The translations under genes and the position numbers were made by a program. A stretch of 61,437 nt of DNA from Burkholderia sp. 4M9327F10 (lineage in GTDB: Bacteria > Pseudomonadota > Gammaproteobacteria > Burkholderiales > Burkholderiaceae), in NCBI RefSeq assembly GCF_005503145.1, contig NZ_SCNV01000052.1, positions 1-61,437 on the forward strand. Direction: 5' to 3'. A model generated the notes under the pieces. The model saw nothing but the letters and a program-made list of their open reading frames with translations. It was not told the origin of the DNA and searched no databases. Positions 30,341 to 40,228 of this stretch are shown here, one piece after another. Every line of letters begins with the position of its first letter. Position 1 is the first letter of the stretch.

Positions 30341-30464
30341 GAGGCGCGCCGGCCAAACCCCGCTGCATTGAGTCAACGCAAGGAAGGAACGCAGGAATCA
30401 AGGTAACGATTGACGTAAAAATCGCCCCGCAAAGAGACGACCAATCAGAACAAGGACGGGAACC

Positions 30465-32585
30465 ATGTCGCACGCATTACCCGACCGGCTGTTGCCGGGC
30501 TCGCCCTACCCGCTGGGGGCGAGCTGGGACGGGCTCGGCGTCAATTTCGCGGTTTTTTCCGCCAATGCCCAGCAGATCGAGCTGTGCCTGTTCGACCCGA
30601 CCGGCCGCAAGGAGATGAGGCGCTTCACGCTACCCGAGTGCACCGACGAAATCTGGCACGGCTATCTGCCCAACGCGCACCCCGGCACGGCTTACGGTTT
30701 TCGCGCCCACGGCCCATATCAGCCGCAGCACGGGCACCGCTTCAATCCGCACAAGCTGTTGCTCGACCCGTATGCGCGCAAGCTGGTCGGCCAGTTTCGC
30801 TGGTCCGATGCGCTGTTCGGTTACCGGATGCATTCGAACCGGCTCGACCTGTCCATCGACCGGCGCGATTCGGCGCCGGCCATGCCCAAGTGCGTGGTAA
30901 TCGACGAGGCGTTCGACTGGTCGCACGACACCCGGCCGAATGTGCCGTGGGGCGAAACCGTCATCTACGAAACGCACGTGCGCGGCACGTCGATGCTGCG
31001 TCCGGATTTGCGCGCTCACGAGCGCGGCACGTTTGCGGCGCTGTCGTCGCCGGAATTTATCGGGCACCTGCAAACGCTCGGCGTGACAGCGGTCGAACTG
31101 CTGCCGGTGCACGCATTTCTGAACGATCGTTTTCTGGTGGAGCGCGGTTTGCGCAACTACTGGGGTTACAACACGGCAGCCTTTTTTGCACCGGAACCGT
31201 CGTACCTGAGCACCCACCGGCTCGACGAAATGCGCATCGCCGTACGGCAATTGCATGCGGCAGGTATTGAAGTGATTCTCGACGTGGTCTACAACCACAC
31301 CTGCGAAGGCGGTGAGATGGGCCCGACGGTCTCGTGGCGCGGGCTGGACAACGCCAGCTACTACCGTCTCGTGCCCGGCGACGAACGCCACCATATCAAC
31401 GACACCGGCTGCGGCAACACGCTGAACCTGCCGCATCCGCGCGTGCTGCAGATGGTCATGGATTCGCTGCGCTACTGGTCGACCAAATTCAATATCGACG
31501 GCTTCCGCTTCGATCTCGGCGTGACCTTGGGCCGCGAACACGCGGGTTTCGATCCCGGTTCCGGCTTTTTCGACGCCTTGCGCCAGGACCCCATCCTGTC
31601 GCAGCGCAAGCTGATTTCCGAGCCGTGGGATATCGGCCCCGGCGGCTATCAGCTCGGCAATCACCCGCCGGGCTTCGCCGAATGGAACGACCGCTTTCGC
31701 GATAGCGTGCGCCGCTTCTGGCGCGGCGACGCCGGGCTGCGGCCCGATCTCGCCGCACGCCTCACAGGCTCCGCCGACCTCTTTAACCGCCGCTTCAGAA
31801 AGCCGTGGGCCTCGGTGAATTTCGTTGCCTCGCATGACGGCTTCACGCTCGCCGATATCGTCGCCTACGAGCAGAAGCACAACGAAGCAAACAGCGAGAA
31901 CAACAACGACGGCCATAACGAGAACTGCAGTTCGAACTGGGGCGTCGAAGGGCCCACCGACGATCCGGCGATTCGCGAAACCCGTGCCCGGGTGGCCCGC
32001 TCGCTGATTGCGACGCTGTTTATCGCACTCGGCACGCCGATGATGCTGGCCGGAGACGAAATCTGCCGCACCCAGCAAGGTAACAATAATGCGTACTGCC
32101 AGGACAACGAATTATCATGGATCGACTGGGAACGCGCCGGCTCGGAGGAAGGTCGCAGGATGAGTGGGTTTGTGTCGCGCGTGATCGCCTTGCGCAAGCA
32201 ACATCCGCTGCTGCGCGAGACGCGTTTTCTGTTCGGCGACCGCGAGGTGCTGCCGGGCGTGTACGACATCGGCTGGTTCGACGAGCGCGGCAATCCCTTG
32301 TCCATCGAGGCCTGGCAAGACCCGGAAGGACGCGCGCTGAGCTTGCGCCGCGCGGGGCCGGGACTCGATGGCGAAACGGAAGTATTGTTGATGATGCTCA
32401 ACGCGTCGGGCGACACCCTGCGCTTCGCGCCGCCCGCGCCGCAACTGGAATGGCAGATGCTTCTGGATAGCGCAGACCCTGATTCGCCGCCCCACCCGCT
32501 CGCGGTGCCGGAGGTGGAAGTGGCGGGTCACGGAATAGTCATCCTGGCCGCGCTGCCGGGCAGCGGCGGAGAGTCGCATACGTAG
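30465..32585 (+). CDS. glgX: Glycogen debranching enzyme GlgX
   Basis: 706 aa isoamylase-type debranching enzyme (CBM48 plus GH13_11) that removes alpha-1,6 side chains trimmed by phosphorylase or other enzymes. It starts PGSPYPLGASWDGLGVNFAVFS, and catalytic residues are Asp350 (FRFDLGVTLGREH), Glu386 (LISEPWDIG) and Asp458 (VASHDGFTL). Length is typical. A clear AAGGACGGGAACC ribosome-binding region precedes the ATG. The 124-base leader after glgB may hold an internal promoter, but I see no convincing one. Confidence 0.96.
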   Translation: MSHALPDRLLPGSPYPLGASWDGLGVNFAVFSANAQQIELCLFDPTGRKEMRRFTLPECTDEIWHGYLPNAHPGTAYGFRAHGPYQPQHGHRFNPHKLLLDPYARKLVGQFRWSDALFGYRMHSNRLDLSIDRRDSAPAMPKCVVIDEAFDWSHDTRPNVPWGETVIYETHVRGTSMLRPDLRAHERGTFAALSSPEFIGHLQTLGVTAVELLPVHAFLNDRFLVERGLRNYWGYNTAAFFAPEPSYLSTHRLDEMRIAVRQLHAAGIEVILDVVYNHTCEGGEMGPTVSWRGLDNASYYRLVPGDERHHINDTGCGNTLNLPHPRVLQMVMDSLRYWSTKFNIDGFRFDLGVTLGREHAGFDPGSGFFDALRQDPILSQRKLISEPWDIGPGGYQLGNHPPGFAEWNDRFRDSVRRFWRGDAGLRPDLAARLTGSADLFNRRFRKPWASVNFVASHDGFTLADIVAYEQKHNEANSENNNDGHNENCSSNWGVEGPTDDPAIRETRARVARSLIATLFIALGTPMMLAGDEICRTQQGNNNAYCQDNELSWIDWERAGSEEGRRMSGFVSRVIALRKQHPLLRETRFLFGDREVLPGVYDIGWFDERGNPLSIEAWQDPEGRALSLRRAGPGLDGETEVLLMMLNASGDTLRFAPPAPQLEWQMLLDSADPDSPPHPLAVPEVEVAGHGIVILAALPGSGGESHT

Positions 32586-32634
32586 TGTTGCAGGGGCCTC
32601 GAAACGGCAGAGCAAAACCGAATGGTGATGAATC

Positions 32635-34545
32635 ATGTCCGAAAGTCCGATTGATCCGCATGCGCGTCATCATGCGCATTGCCTGCCGTTCGGCGCGCAG
32701 TTGCTCGGCGCAGCGGGCGCGCGGCCGCGCACGCGCTTCCGCTTTTGGGCACCCTCGTGCAAATCGGTGCAGGTTGCCATCGAAGGGCCGCGCGCCCCGC
32801 TCACGGTCGAGATGACGCCGACCGGCAATGGCTGGTTCGAGGCCGAAGCCGAGGGCGGCGCGGGCACCCTGTACCGCTATCGCCTCGACGGCACGACGGC
32901 CGTGCCTGACCCCGCTTCACGCTTCCAGCCGCAGGACGTGCATGGTCCGAGCGAGGTCATCGATCCACGCGCCTACGCCTGGCAGCATGCGCATTGGCAT
33001 GGCCGGCCGTGGGAAGAAACCGTGCTGTACGAATTGCATGTCGGTGCGCTCGGCGGCTACGCGGGTGTCATGAAGCGTCTGCCCGCGCTCGCCGAGCTTG
33101 GCGTGACGGCCATCGAGCTGATGCCGTTGAACGACTTCCCCGGCACGCGCAATTGGGGCTACGACGGCGTGCTGCCCTACGCACCCGATTCGGCCTATGG
33201 CCGTCCCGATGAATTAAAGGCGCTGATCGACGCCGCGCATGGCCTGGGCCTGAATGTGTTCCTCGACGTGGTCTACAACCACTTCGGCCCGGACGGCAAT
33301 TATCTGTACCAGTACGCGCGGCCGTTCTTCCGGGAAGGCACGCATACGCCATGGGGCCCGGCCATCGACTTCGAGCGTACCGAGGTGCGCGATTTCTTCT
33401 GCGACAACGCGCTCTACTGGATCAATGAATATCGCTTCGACGGCCTGCGCTTCGACGCCGTGCACGCTATCGACAATCACGACTGGCTGCGCGAACTCTC
33501 GGACCATATTCGCGCGAAGGTTCGGCATGGACGCCATGTGCATCTGGTGCTTGAAAACGAGCACAACTCTGCGAGCCTGCTCGAAACGCATTTCGACGCG
33601 CAGTGGAACGACGACGCGCACAATGCGCTACACGTGCTGCTGACGGGCGAGACCGAAGGCTACTACCACGCGTATGCAGATCAGCCGATCCGCAAACTGG
33701 CGCGCGTGCTCAGCGAAGGCTTTGCCTATCAGGGCGAGCCTTCGCCGATCCACGACGGCAAACCGCGTGGCGAACCAAGCAGCCATATGCCGCCTACCTC
33801 GTTCGTGATGTTCCTGCAGAACCATGACCAGGTCGGTAATCGCGCTTTCGGCGAGCGCTTGCGCAAGCTGTGCACAGCGGATGCGCTGCGAGCCGCTACC
33901 GGCCTGTTGCTGCTGTCGCCGCAAATTCCGCTGCTGTTTATGGATGAGGAGTTCGGCTCCGAGCAGCCGTTCCTGTTTTTCACCGATTACACCGGCGAGC
34001 TGGCCAACGCCGTGCGCGAAGGAAGGCGCCGCGAATTCGCCCGCTTCTCCGCCTTTGGCGACGCAACGCGCCGCGCACAGATTCCCGATCCGAACGCATC
34101 GCAGACCTTCGCCGCATCGTCGCCGCCTGCGGATATCGCCGCGCAACCCGATGCCCACGAGCGGCTCGACTGGATGCACTTCTACAAATCCGCGCTCACG
34201 GTGCGTGCGAAGCTGATTGCCCCGCGCCTCGCCAATACGAAAGCGCTGGGCGCAACCGTACTCGCCGCGCCGGACGGCAGCGACGCCAACGCGCTAGTCG
34301 CACGCTGGCGCCTCGACGATGGCGAGACACTGTCCATTGCGATCAATCTCGGCGATGCAGAAGTGCCGTTTGCGCAAACGCCGGCTGGGATGATCGTGTT
34401 CGAAACGCCACCCCGGGTCCGCGACCGGCTGGACGCCCAGACGCTACCGCCCCACACCTTCGTGGCATGGCTGACCGGCGACGTCAACGAGTACGCCCAT
34501 ACGCACGACGCGCGCAAGGTAATCGAACGGGAGTGGCACGCATGA
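32635..34545 (+). CDS. treZ: Malto-oligosyltrehalose trehalohydrolase TreZ
   Basis: 636 aa GH13 enzyme that releases trehalose from maltooligosyl-trehalose made by TreY. The CBM48-like N-terminus (RTRFRFWAPSCKSVQV) is followed by the barrel with Asp274 (GLRFDAVHAIDNHDW), Glu307 (LENEHN) and Asp398 (LQNHDQVGNRAFGERL). The 49-base gap after glgX and the ATGA overlap with malQ show it is part of the same transcript. Nothing is missing. Confidence 0.96.
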   Translation: MSESPIDPHARHHAHCLPFGAQLLGAAGARPRTRFRFWAPSCKSVQVAIEGPRAPLTVEMTPTGNGWFEAEAEGGAGTLYRYRLDGTTAVPDPASRFQPQDVHGPSEVIDPRAYAWQHAHWHGRPWEETVLYELHVGALGGYAGVMKRLPALAELGVTAIELMPLNDFPGTRNWGYDGVLPYAPDSAYGRPDELKALIDAAHGLGLNVFLDVVYNHFGPDGNYLYQYARPFFREGTHTPWGPAIDFERTEVRDFFCDNALYWINEYRFDGLRFDAVHAIDNHDWLRELSDHIRAKVRHGRHVHLVLENEHNSASLLETHFDAQWNDDAHNALHVLLTGETEGYYHAYADQPIRKLARVLSEGFAYQGEPSPIHDGKPRGEPSSHMPPTSFVMFLQNHDQVGNRAFGERLRKLCTADALRAATGLLLLSPQIPLLFMDEEFGSEQPFLFFTDYTGELANAVREGRRREFARFSAFGDATRRAQIPDPNASQTFAASSPPADIAAQPDAHERLDWMHFYKSALTVRAKLIAPRLANTKALGATVLAAPDGSDANALVARWRLDDGETLSIAINLGDAEVPFAQTPAGMIVFETPPRVRDRLDAQTLPPHTFVAWLTGDVNEYAHTHDARKVIEREWHA

Positions 34546-36746
34546 ACACCGCTCGCCGCCCCCCTGACACGATCGACAGCCTCGCTGCCCGCGCAGGCTT
34601 CGAGGTCGAATGGGAAGACGCCCACCGTACCATCCAGCGCGTCCCTGAAAGCACGCTCGCGGTGCTGCTCGAACGCATGGGCCTGCCGTGCGGCAGTGCG
34701 TCCCAGACGCGCCAGAGCGCCGCCGCGCTCGAAGCTGAACTGTCCGGCCGCAAGCTGCCGCCCCTGATGACCGCCGAATGCGAGCGTGGCATCGCCCTGC
34801 CTGCGGCGGCGATCAAGTCAGGCAGCCATTACCGGATCGAACTCGAAAGCGGCGCGCAGATCGACGGTCGCTTTACTGCGCCCAAGGGCGAGGCGGCGCT
34901 GCTCTCACCGATCGACGAGCCCGGTTATCACACGCTCTTCATCAACGACCATCGCATCACGCTCGCGGTGGCGCCGTCGCGCTGCTACACCGTGGCCGAT
35001 GCGTGGCGGGCCCTGCAGGACGCCCCCACCCCGCCGATGTGGGGTATCGCCGCGCAACTCTACGGCCTGCGCCGCACCGGCGATGGCGGCATTGGCGACT
35101 ACTCGGCACTCTCACGCTTCGCGGTTGAAAGCGCGCGGCATGGCGCGCATGCGCTCGCCGTCAGTCCCACGCATGCGATGTTCAGCGCCGAACCGGAGCG
35201 TTTCAGTCCCTACTCGCCCTCGTCACGCCTGTGGCTCAACGTCACGCATATCGATCCCACTGCCGTGTTTGGCGCAGAGGCGACGCGCGCCGCTATCGAC
35301 GCGGCGGACGGTAGCGAAACGTGGCCGCAACTCGAACGCCTCACCCTGATCGACTGGCCGCGTGCGGTCCGGCTGAAGCTCAAGGTGCTGCGCACACTGT
35401 TCGAACAGTTCTGTGTGCACGACCGGGCCCAGGACGCCCCTCGCGCCCTCGAATTCAACGCGTTCTGCGCAAAGGGTGGCCGCTCGCTGGAAGACCATGC
35501 GCGCTTTGAAGCGTTGCAGGCCGTGCAGCTTGCCCAGCCGGAGCGCAACGGCCACTGGCGCAACTGGCCCGAGGCCTTGCGCGATCCGCGCAGCGTGGAG
35601 GTCGAAGCGTTTGCCAATCAGCATCGGCACGAAGTGGAGTTTCATCTGTTCCTGCAATGGCTCGCCGCCAAGGGGCTGTCGCACGCCCAGCATGCGGCGC
35701 GCGATGCGGGCATGGCGGTCGGCCTGATCGCCGACCTTGCCGTGGGTTGCGACAGCGCCGGCAGTCATGCATGGTCGTATCGCGACGACATGCTGCAAGG
35801 CGTCTCGGTCGGCGCGCCGCCGGACCTGTTCAACCAGGCGGGCCAGGCGTGGGGGCTCACCACCTTTTCGCCACGCGCCATGCGCACCCAGGGCTTCTCG
35901 GCATTCATCGACATGCTGCGTGCCGCTTTCGCACACGCCGGCGGCGTGCGCATCGACCACATCCTCGGCCTGCGCCGCCTGTGGCTCGTACCGGACGGCG
36001 AAAGCGCGCGCAACGGCGCCTATCTGCGCTATCCGCTCGAAGACATGCTGCGGCTGATCGCGCTCGAATCGTGGCGGCATCGCTCGATTGTGATCGGCGA
36101 GGATCTTGGCACGGTGCCGCCCGGCTTCCGCGAACGGCTCGACGAGCATGGCATTGCGGGCATTCGCGTGCTGTGGTTCGAAGGCAGCGAATCGGGCCGC
36201 GGCTTCAAGCCGCCCCAACGCTGGGACCGCAACGCCGTGGCGACGACGACCACGCACGACTTGCCGACCGTTACCGGCTGGTGGCGCGGCGCGGACATCG
36301 TCTGGCGCAATCGCATCGGCCAGACCCTGCCGCGCGCCGATGGCCGCGACCCGGTCGAGCTGGCGCAGACCGAGCGCGCGGAAGATCGCGCCTTGCTGTG
36401 GGCGGCATTCCAGCAGGCAGGCGTCGCCGCGAAGGACGTACCTGCACCACCGCCCGAAAGCGCGCCTGTGGATGAAGCGCTTGCCTTCATCGCCGCCACG
36501 CCGGCGCCGCTCGTCATCTATCCGCTCGAAGACCTGCTCGCGCTCGAAGACCAGCCGAATCTGCCGGGCTCGATCGACGAGCATCCGAACTGGCGGCGGC
36601 GCGTCGCTCTACCCATCGACGAGCTGTTTGAAGAGCCGGCCTTCTGCGACCGCCTGCTCGCCGCCGAGCGGGCACGCAGCGCCGCGGCGGCGGCCCGTTC
36701 CACATCCGATTCCACCCACGCTTCCTCGGGGCCCGACACACCATGA
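34542..36746 (+). CDS. malQ: 4-alpha-glucanotransferase MalQ
   Basis: 734 aa GH77 amylomaltase that disproportionates malto-oligosaccharides. Catalytic residues are visible as Asp472 (GVRIDHILGLRRLWLVPDG), Glu520 (IGEDLGTVPPG) and the TTTTHDLPTVTGWW segment. An N-terminal extension of about 150 residues is typical of the longer proteobacterial MalQ. The ATG at 34542 overlaps the treZ stop and its own stop overlaps treY (both ATGA). Position between treZ and treY suggests it re-elongates short maltodextrins to a length TreY can use. Confidence 0.95.
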   Translation: MNTARRPPDTIDSLAARAGFEVEWEDAHRTIQRVPESTLAVLLERMGLPCGSASQTRQSAAALEAELSGRKLPPLMTAECERGIALPAAAIKSGSHYRIELESGAQIDGRFTAPKGEAALLSPIDEPGYHTLFINDHRITLAVAPSRCYTVADAWRALQDAPTPPMWGIAAQLYGLRRTGDGGIGDYSALSRFAVESARHGAHALAVSPTHAMFSAEPERFSPYSPSSRLWLNVTHIDPTAVFGAEATRAAIDAADGSETWPQLERLTLIDWPRAVRLKLKVLRTLFEQFCVHDRAQDAPRALEFNAFCAKGGRSLEDHARFEALQAVQLAQPERNGHWRNWPEALRDPRSVEVEAFANQHRHEVEFHLFLQWLAAKGLSHAQHAARDAGMAVGLIADLAVGCDSAGSHAWSYRDDMLQGVSVGAPPDLFNQAGQAWGLTTFSPRAMRTQGFSAFIDMLRAAFAHAGGVRIDHILGLRRLWLVPDGESARNGAYLRYPLEDMLRLIALESWRHRSIVIGEDLGTVPPGFRERLDEHGIAGIRVLWFEGSESGRGFKPPQRWDRNAVATTTTHDLPTVTGWWRGADIVWRNRIGQTLPRADGRDPVELAQTERAEDRALLWAAFQQAGVAAKDVPAPPPESAPVDEALAFIAATPAPLVIYPLEDLLALEDQPNLPGSIDEHPNWRRRVALPIDELFEEPAFCDRLLAAERARSAAAAARSTSDSTHASSGPDTP

Positions 36747-39589
36747 CCGTCCCGCGTTCCACACTCCGGCTCCAGTTCCACAAGGGCTTTACGTTCGACG
36801 ACGCGCTCGCGCACGTCGAATACTTCGCCGCGCTCGGCGTCAGCCACCTCTACGCGTCACCGGTGACGACCGCCGAGCCGGGTTCGATGCACGGCTACAA
36901 CACCGTCGACTACACCCAGGTCAGCGCCGAATGCGGCGGCGAAGCCGGCCTCAAACGTCTGGCCGAGAAGCTGCGCGAACACGGCATGGGGCTGATTGTG
37001 GACGTGGTGCCCAATCACATGGGCGTGGGCGGATCGAACAACGCGTGGTGGCTCGATATTCTCGAGTGGGGACGCCATAGCGCGTATGCCCGGCATTTCG
37101 ACATCGACTGGCATTCGCCCGATCCGGCCTTGCGCGGCAAGGTGCTCATGCCGTGCCTCGCGGCTCCGTATGGCGATGAACTCGCGGCCGGCCGGATCGA
37201 ACTGCGCTTCGCCGCGCAAACCGGACACTTCTACGTGCGCTATGGGCCTCATGTCGGGCCCATCTGTCCCATCGACTACGCGTCGATCCTGCAAAGCGGC
37301 GAGCGTGCGGACCTGAGCGCGCTCGCCGAGCGTTTCCAGGGTTTGACCACGCAACCCACCGACCACCCGCGTGCCGCCGAAGCACGCGAGCTGCTGCGCG
37401 AGTTCGTCGCGCAAAGCGGCCTGTCCGCCATCGAAGTTGCGTTGGCGAACTATGCGCCCGCCGAGTCCGTGGCACGCGACCGCCTGCATCGCCTGCTCGA
37501 ACGCCAGCATTTCCGGCTCGCCTGGTGGCGCACGGCGTCGGATGAAGTGAACTGGCGGCGTTTCTTCGATATCAGCGCGCTGGCAGGCGTACGGGTCGAA
37601 CGGCCCGAGGTGTTCGACGCCGTGCATGCGCTGCCGTTTCGCCTCTACGCGGAAGGCGTGATCGACGGCGTGCGCATCGATCACGTGGATGGCCTCTCCG
37701 AGCCGCGCGAGTACTGCCAGCGGCTGCGGCAAAGGCTCAACGATCTGCGCGAAGGCGAACCGTATGTGGTGGTCGAGAAAATCCTCGGCCGCGGCGAACC
37801 GTTGCGCGGCGACTGGCCGATTCATGGCACGACCGGCTACGACTTCATGGCCGACGTGGGCGCGCTGTTGCACGATCCGGCCGGCGCCGAACCGCTCGCC
37901 GCCACATGGGCCGAGCTGAGCGGACGCAGCGCGAGCTTCGCCGACGAAGCACTGCTGGCGCGACGCAAGATTCTGGCGGAAAACCTCGCGGCGGAACTCG
38001 ACCGCGCCGCACGCGCGTTGCACCGGATTGCACGCGATTCGATCACCACACGCGACTTCACATTCACCGCATTGCGCCGCGTGCTGACCGAGCTGGTCGT
38101 GCATTTCCCGGTCTATCGCATCTATCCGCAGAACGGCTTGCGCAGCGAAGCCGACAACGTCTACTTCAATCAGGCGTTGGCTGGCGCAAGGCAGACGCTC
38201 TCGCCTGCCGATCATGCCGTGCTGGAGCAGGTCGACGCGTGGCTGGGCGGCAGCGCGGCCGACGACGCCGCGCCTGCTCGCCCGCCTGCCAACGCACAGC
38301 CCGGTTCGAGTAACGTGCCGTTCAATCATGCGGGATCGTCGCGGCGCACCGCGCAGACGCTGTTCTCGCAACTGACCGCGCCGGTGGCCGCCAAAGCGAT
38401 CGAGGATACGGCGTGCTATCGCTATGGCCGTCTGTTGTCGCGCAACGAGGTCGGCTCGGACCCAGGTGAATTCGCACTTTCGGTCGAGCAATTTCATGCC
38501 GCCAATCTCGAACGGGCACAGCGCTTTCCGCATGCGATGCTGGCCACCGCCACGCACGATCACAAACGCGGCGAAGATGTGCGCGCCCGGCTCGCCGTAC
38601 TCAGCGAGATCGCTCACGACTGGAGCGCGACGCTGCGCGCATGGTCCACCTTGAACGCACCGCAACGCCGCACGCCCGACGGCGGTATGAGCACACTCGA
38701 TCACGACTGGGCGCCCGGCGCGGCCGCGGAAGCGATGCTGTATCAAACCCTGGTGGGCTGCTGGCCGCCGCATCTTTCCCCCGATGACGAGGCCGGCGTC
38801 AAGGAACTCGCCGAGCGGGTCGCGCAATGGCAGTTGAAGGCGCTGCGCGAAGCGAAGCTGCGCACCTCCTGGCTCGCGCCCGATGAGGCATATGAGAACG
38901 CATGCCGTGACTTCCTGTTCGATATCCTCGCGCCGCAACGGCGTGACGGCTTCCTGAGCGAACTCTCGGCCCTGGTTGCGCGCATCGGCCGCGCCGGGGC
39001 GATCAACAGCTTGCAGCAGACCGTGCTGCGGCTCGCCTCGCCCGGCGTGCCGGATCTGTACCAGGGCACGGAGCTGTGGGACTTCAGTCTGGTGGACCCG
39101 GACAACCGGCGTCCCTTGGATTTCGCGCAGCGTCAGGCGTGGCTGGTCGAGACGCCGCCGTCCGACTTTCTGCCTGACTGGCGCAGCGGTCGCGTCAAGC
39201 TCGCCATCGTCCAGCGCCTGCTGGCGTTGCGTGCGCATCTGCCGGCGTTGTTGAGCGAAGGCGCGTATCTACCGCTCGCCGTCAAGGGCAAGCAAGCGGC
39301 GCATGTGGTCGCGTTTGCGCGGCGGCACGCGAACGCCTGGGCGGTCGTTATCGCCACTCGCCTAGCCGCAGGTTTGCTCGATGAGGGCAGCGACTTGCCG
39401 CTGGTCGACGCCGCGCAGTGGGACGATACAGCCGTTGAAATACCCGCGGAACTGGCATCGCGCGCCCTGTTCGACTGGATGAGCACCGCCGCGCCCAAGG
39501 TCGAAGACCACGGCGTGCTCTATCTGCGCGATGTCCTGGCGACGATGCCGGTGGCTGTGCTGGTCGAGGATGGGGTGCCGCGGGCCTGA
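36743..39589 (+). CDS. treY: Malto-oligosyltrehalose synthase TreY
   Basis: 948 aa GH13 enzyme that converts the reducing-end alpha-1,4 link of maltodextrins into an alpha,alpha-1,1 link. N-terminal STLRLQFHKGFTFDDALAHVEYFAALGVSHLYASPV is diagnostic; catalytic Asp313 (GVRIDHVDGL) and Glu345 (VVVEKILGRGEPL) are present. The length is at the upper end of the family because of two inserts (about 500-545 and near 690). It is the last gene of the operon; no clear intrinsic terminator follows in the 28 bases before the convergent SnoaL-like gene. Confidence 0.96.
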   Translation: MTVPRSTLRLQFHKGFTFDDALAHVEYFAALGVSHLYASPVTTAEPGSMHGYNTVDYTQVSAECGGEAGLKRLAEKLREHGMGLIVDVVPNHMGVGGSNNAWWLDILEWGRHSAYARHFDIDWHSPDPALRGKVLMPCLAAPYGDELAAGRIELRFAAQTGHFYVRYGPHVGPICPIDYASILQSGERADLSALAERFQGLTTQPTDHPRAAEARELLREFVAQSGLSAIEVALANYAPAESVARDRLHRLLERQHFRLAWWRTASDEVNWRRFFDISALAGVRVERPEVFDAVHALPFRLYAEGVIDGVRIDHVDGLSEPREYCQRLRQRLNDLREGEPYVVVEKILGRGEPLRGDWPIHGTTGYDFMADVGALLHDPAGAEPLAATWAELSGRSASFADEALLARRKILAENLAAELDRAARALHRIARDSITTRDFTFTALRRVLTELVVHFPVYRIYPQNGLRSEADNVYFNQALAGARQTLSPADHAVLEQVDAWLGGSAADDAAPARPPANAQPGSSNVPFNHAGSSRRTAQTLFSQLTAPVAAKAIEDTACYRYGRLLSRNEVGSDPGEFALSVEQFHAANLERAQRFPHAMLATATHDHKRGEDVRARLAVLSEIAHDWSATLRAWSTLNAPQRRTPDGGMSTLDHDWAPGAAAEAMLYQTLVGCWPPHLSPDDEAGVKELAERVAQWQLKALREAKLRTSWLAPDEAYENACRDFLFDILAPQRRDGFLSELSALVARIGRAGAINSLQQTVLRLASPGVPDLYQGTELWDFSLVDPDNRRPLDFAQRQAWLVETPPSDFLPDWRSGRVKLAIVQRLLALRAHLPALLSEGAYLPLAVKGKQAAHVVAFARRHANAWAVVIATRLAAGLLDEGSDLPLVDAAQWDDTAVEIPAELASRALFDWMSTAAPKVEDHGVLYLRDVLATMPVAVLVEDGVPRA

Positions 39590-39617
39590 ACGCCCGGCAG
39601 CCCCCATTTTCCTACGG

Positions 39618-40082
39618 TCACGAGGCCGCGGCGCCTCGTTCGCTCGCGCGCCGGACCGCATCCGCCACCTGCTCGGCCACCCGGCGCGTGTCCCAGTACA
39701 CCTGCCCCTGATACATGCGATCGCCGCGAATATTGAAGCGGTCGACACCCTGCCATTCAAGCGCCTCGCCCGCCACCTTCGCTGACGCGCGCCACTCGAC
39801 CAGCACGGCATCGCCGGTCGGCGCCCATTGCAGTACCTCCACTTTCAGATCCGGTAGTTGATTCAGCACCTGCCTGAAGTGTTCGACCACGCCTTCCCGA
39901 TCCGCAGGCACGGTCATGGGCGGGATCAGGTTGCGGGTGTCGGCATGCATCAACTCGCGCAGATCATCTGCGGTGGGCTGGCTCCAGCGCTCGGCGAAAC
40001 GGCTGACCAGGCTGCGAGCGTTGCGCAACTGCTCGGCTGAAGGCGGGACGTACTTCACATCGGTATTCGTTGAACCAGTCAT
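39618..40082 (-). CDS. SnoaL-like (NTF2-fold) protein
   Basis: 154 aa NTF2-like fold protein; the pattern of Trp/Asp/His positions in ADREGVVEHFRQVLNQLPDLKVEVLQWAPTGDAVLVEWRASAK resembles SnoaL-type proteins, which act as small-molecule cyclases, isomerases or binding proteins. No specific reaction can be assigned. The ATG at 40082 has GGGAG 7 bases upstream; an earlier in-frame start (40133) lacks one. Divergent from a TetR regulator and probably repressed by it. Confidence 0.8.
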   Translation of the reverse strand: MTGSTNTDVKYVPPSAEQLRNARSLVSRFAERWSQPTADDLRELMHADTRNLIPPMTVPADREGVVEHFRQVLNQLPDLKVEVLQWAPTGDAVLVEWRASAKVAGEALEWQGVDRFNIRGDRMYQGQVYWDTRRVAEQVADAVRRASERGAAAS

Positions 40083-40156
40083 TGCAAATCTCCCGAAAGA
40101 GCGTCGGCAAGCGACGCGGGCGTCATCTGCCACGATGAATCACGACAACATACGCA

Positions 40157-40179
40157 GTGAATTTCACATACACTGTGAA
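40157..40179 (+). promoter_or_regulatory. Putative TetR operator in the SnoaL/TetR divergent region
   Basis: Two overlapping perfect dyads: GTGAATTTCAC (40157-40167) and TTCACA-N5-TGTGAA (40163-40179). More GTGAA half-sites follow at about 40193-40205. The site lies in the 146-base region between the two divergent genes, the expected place for a TetR-family repressor to control both. Confidence 0.55.
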
Positions 40180-40228
40180 TGTATACTACGATGTGAAGGT
40201 GAAAAATCAAGCGCTGAATACAATCCCC

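Noticed and set aside
36857..39238. 793-codon minus-strand open frame opposite treY
   Set aside because: Antisense shadow; low-complexity Arg/Gly/Ala content and no recognisable motif.
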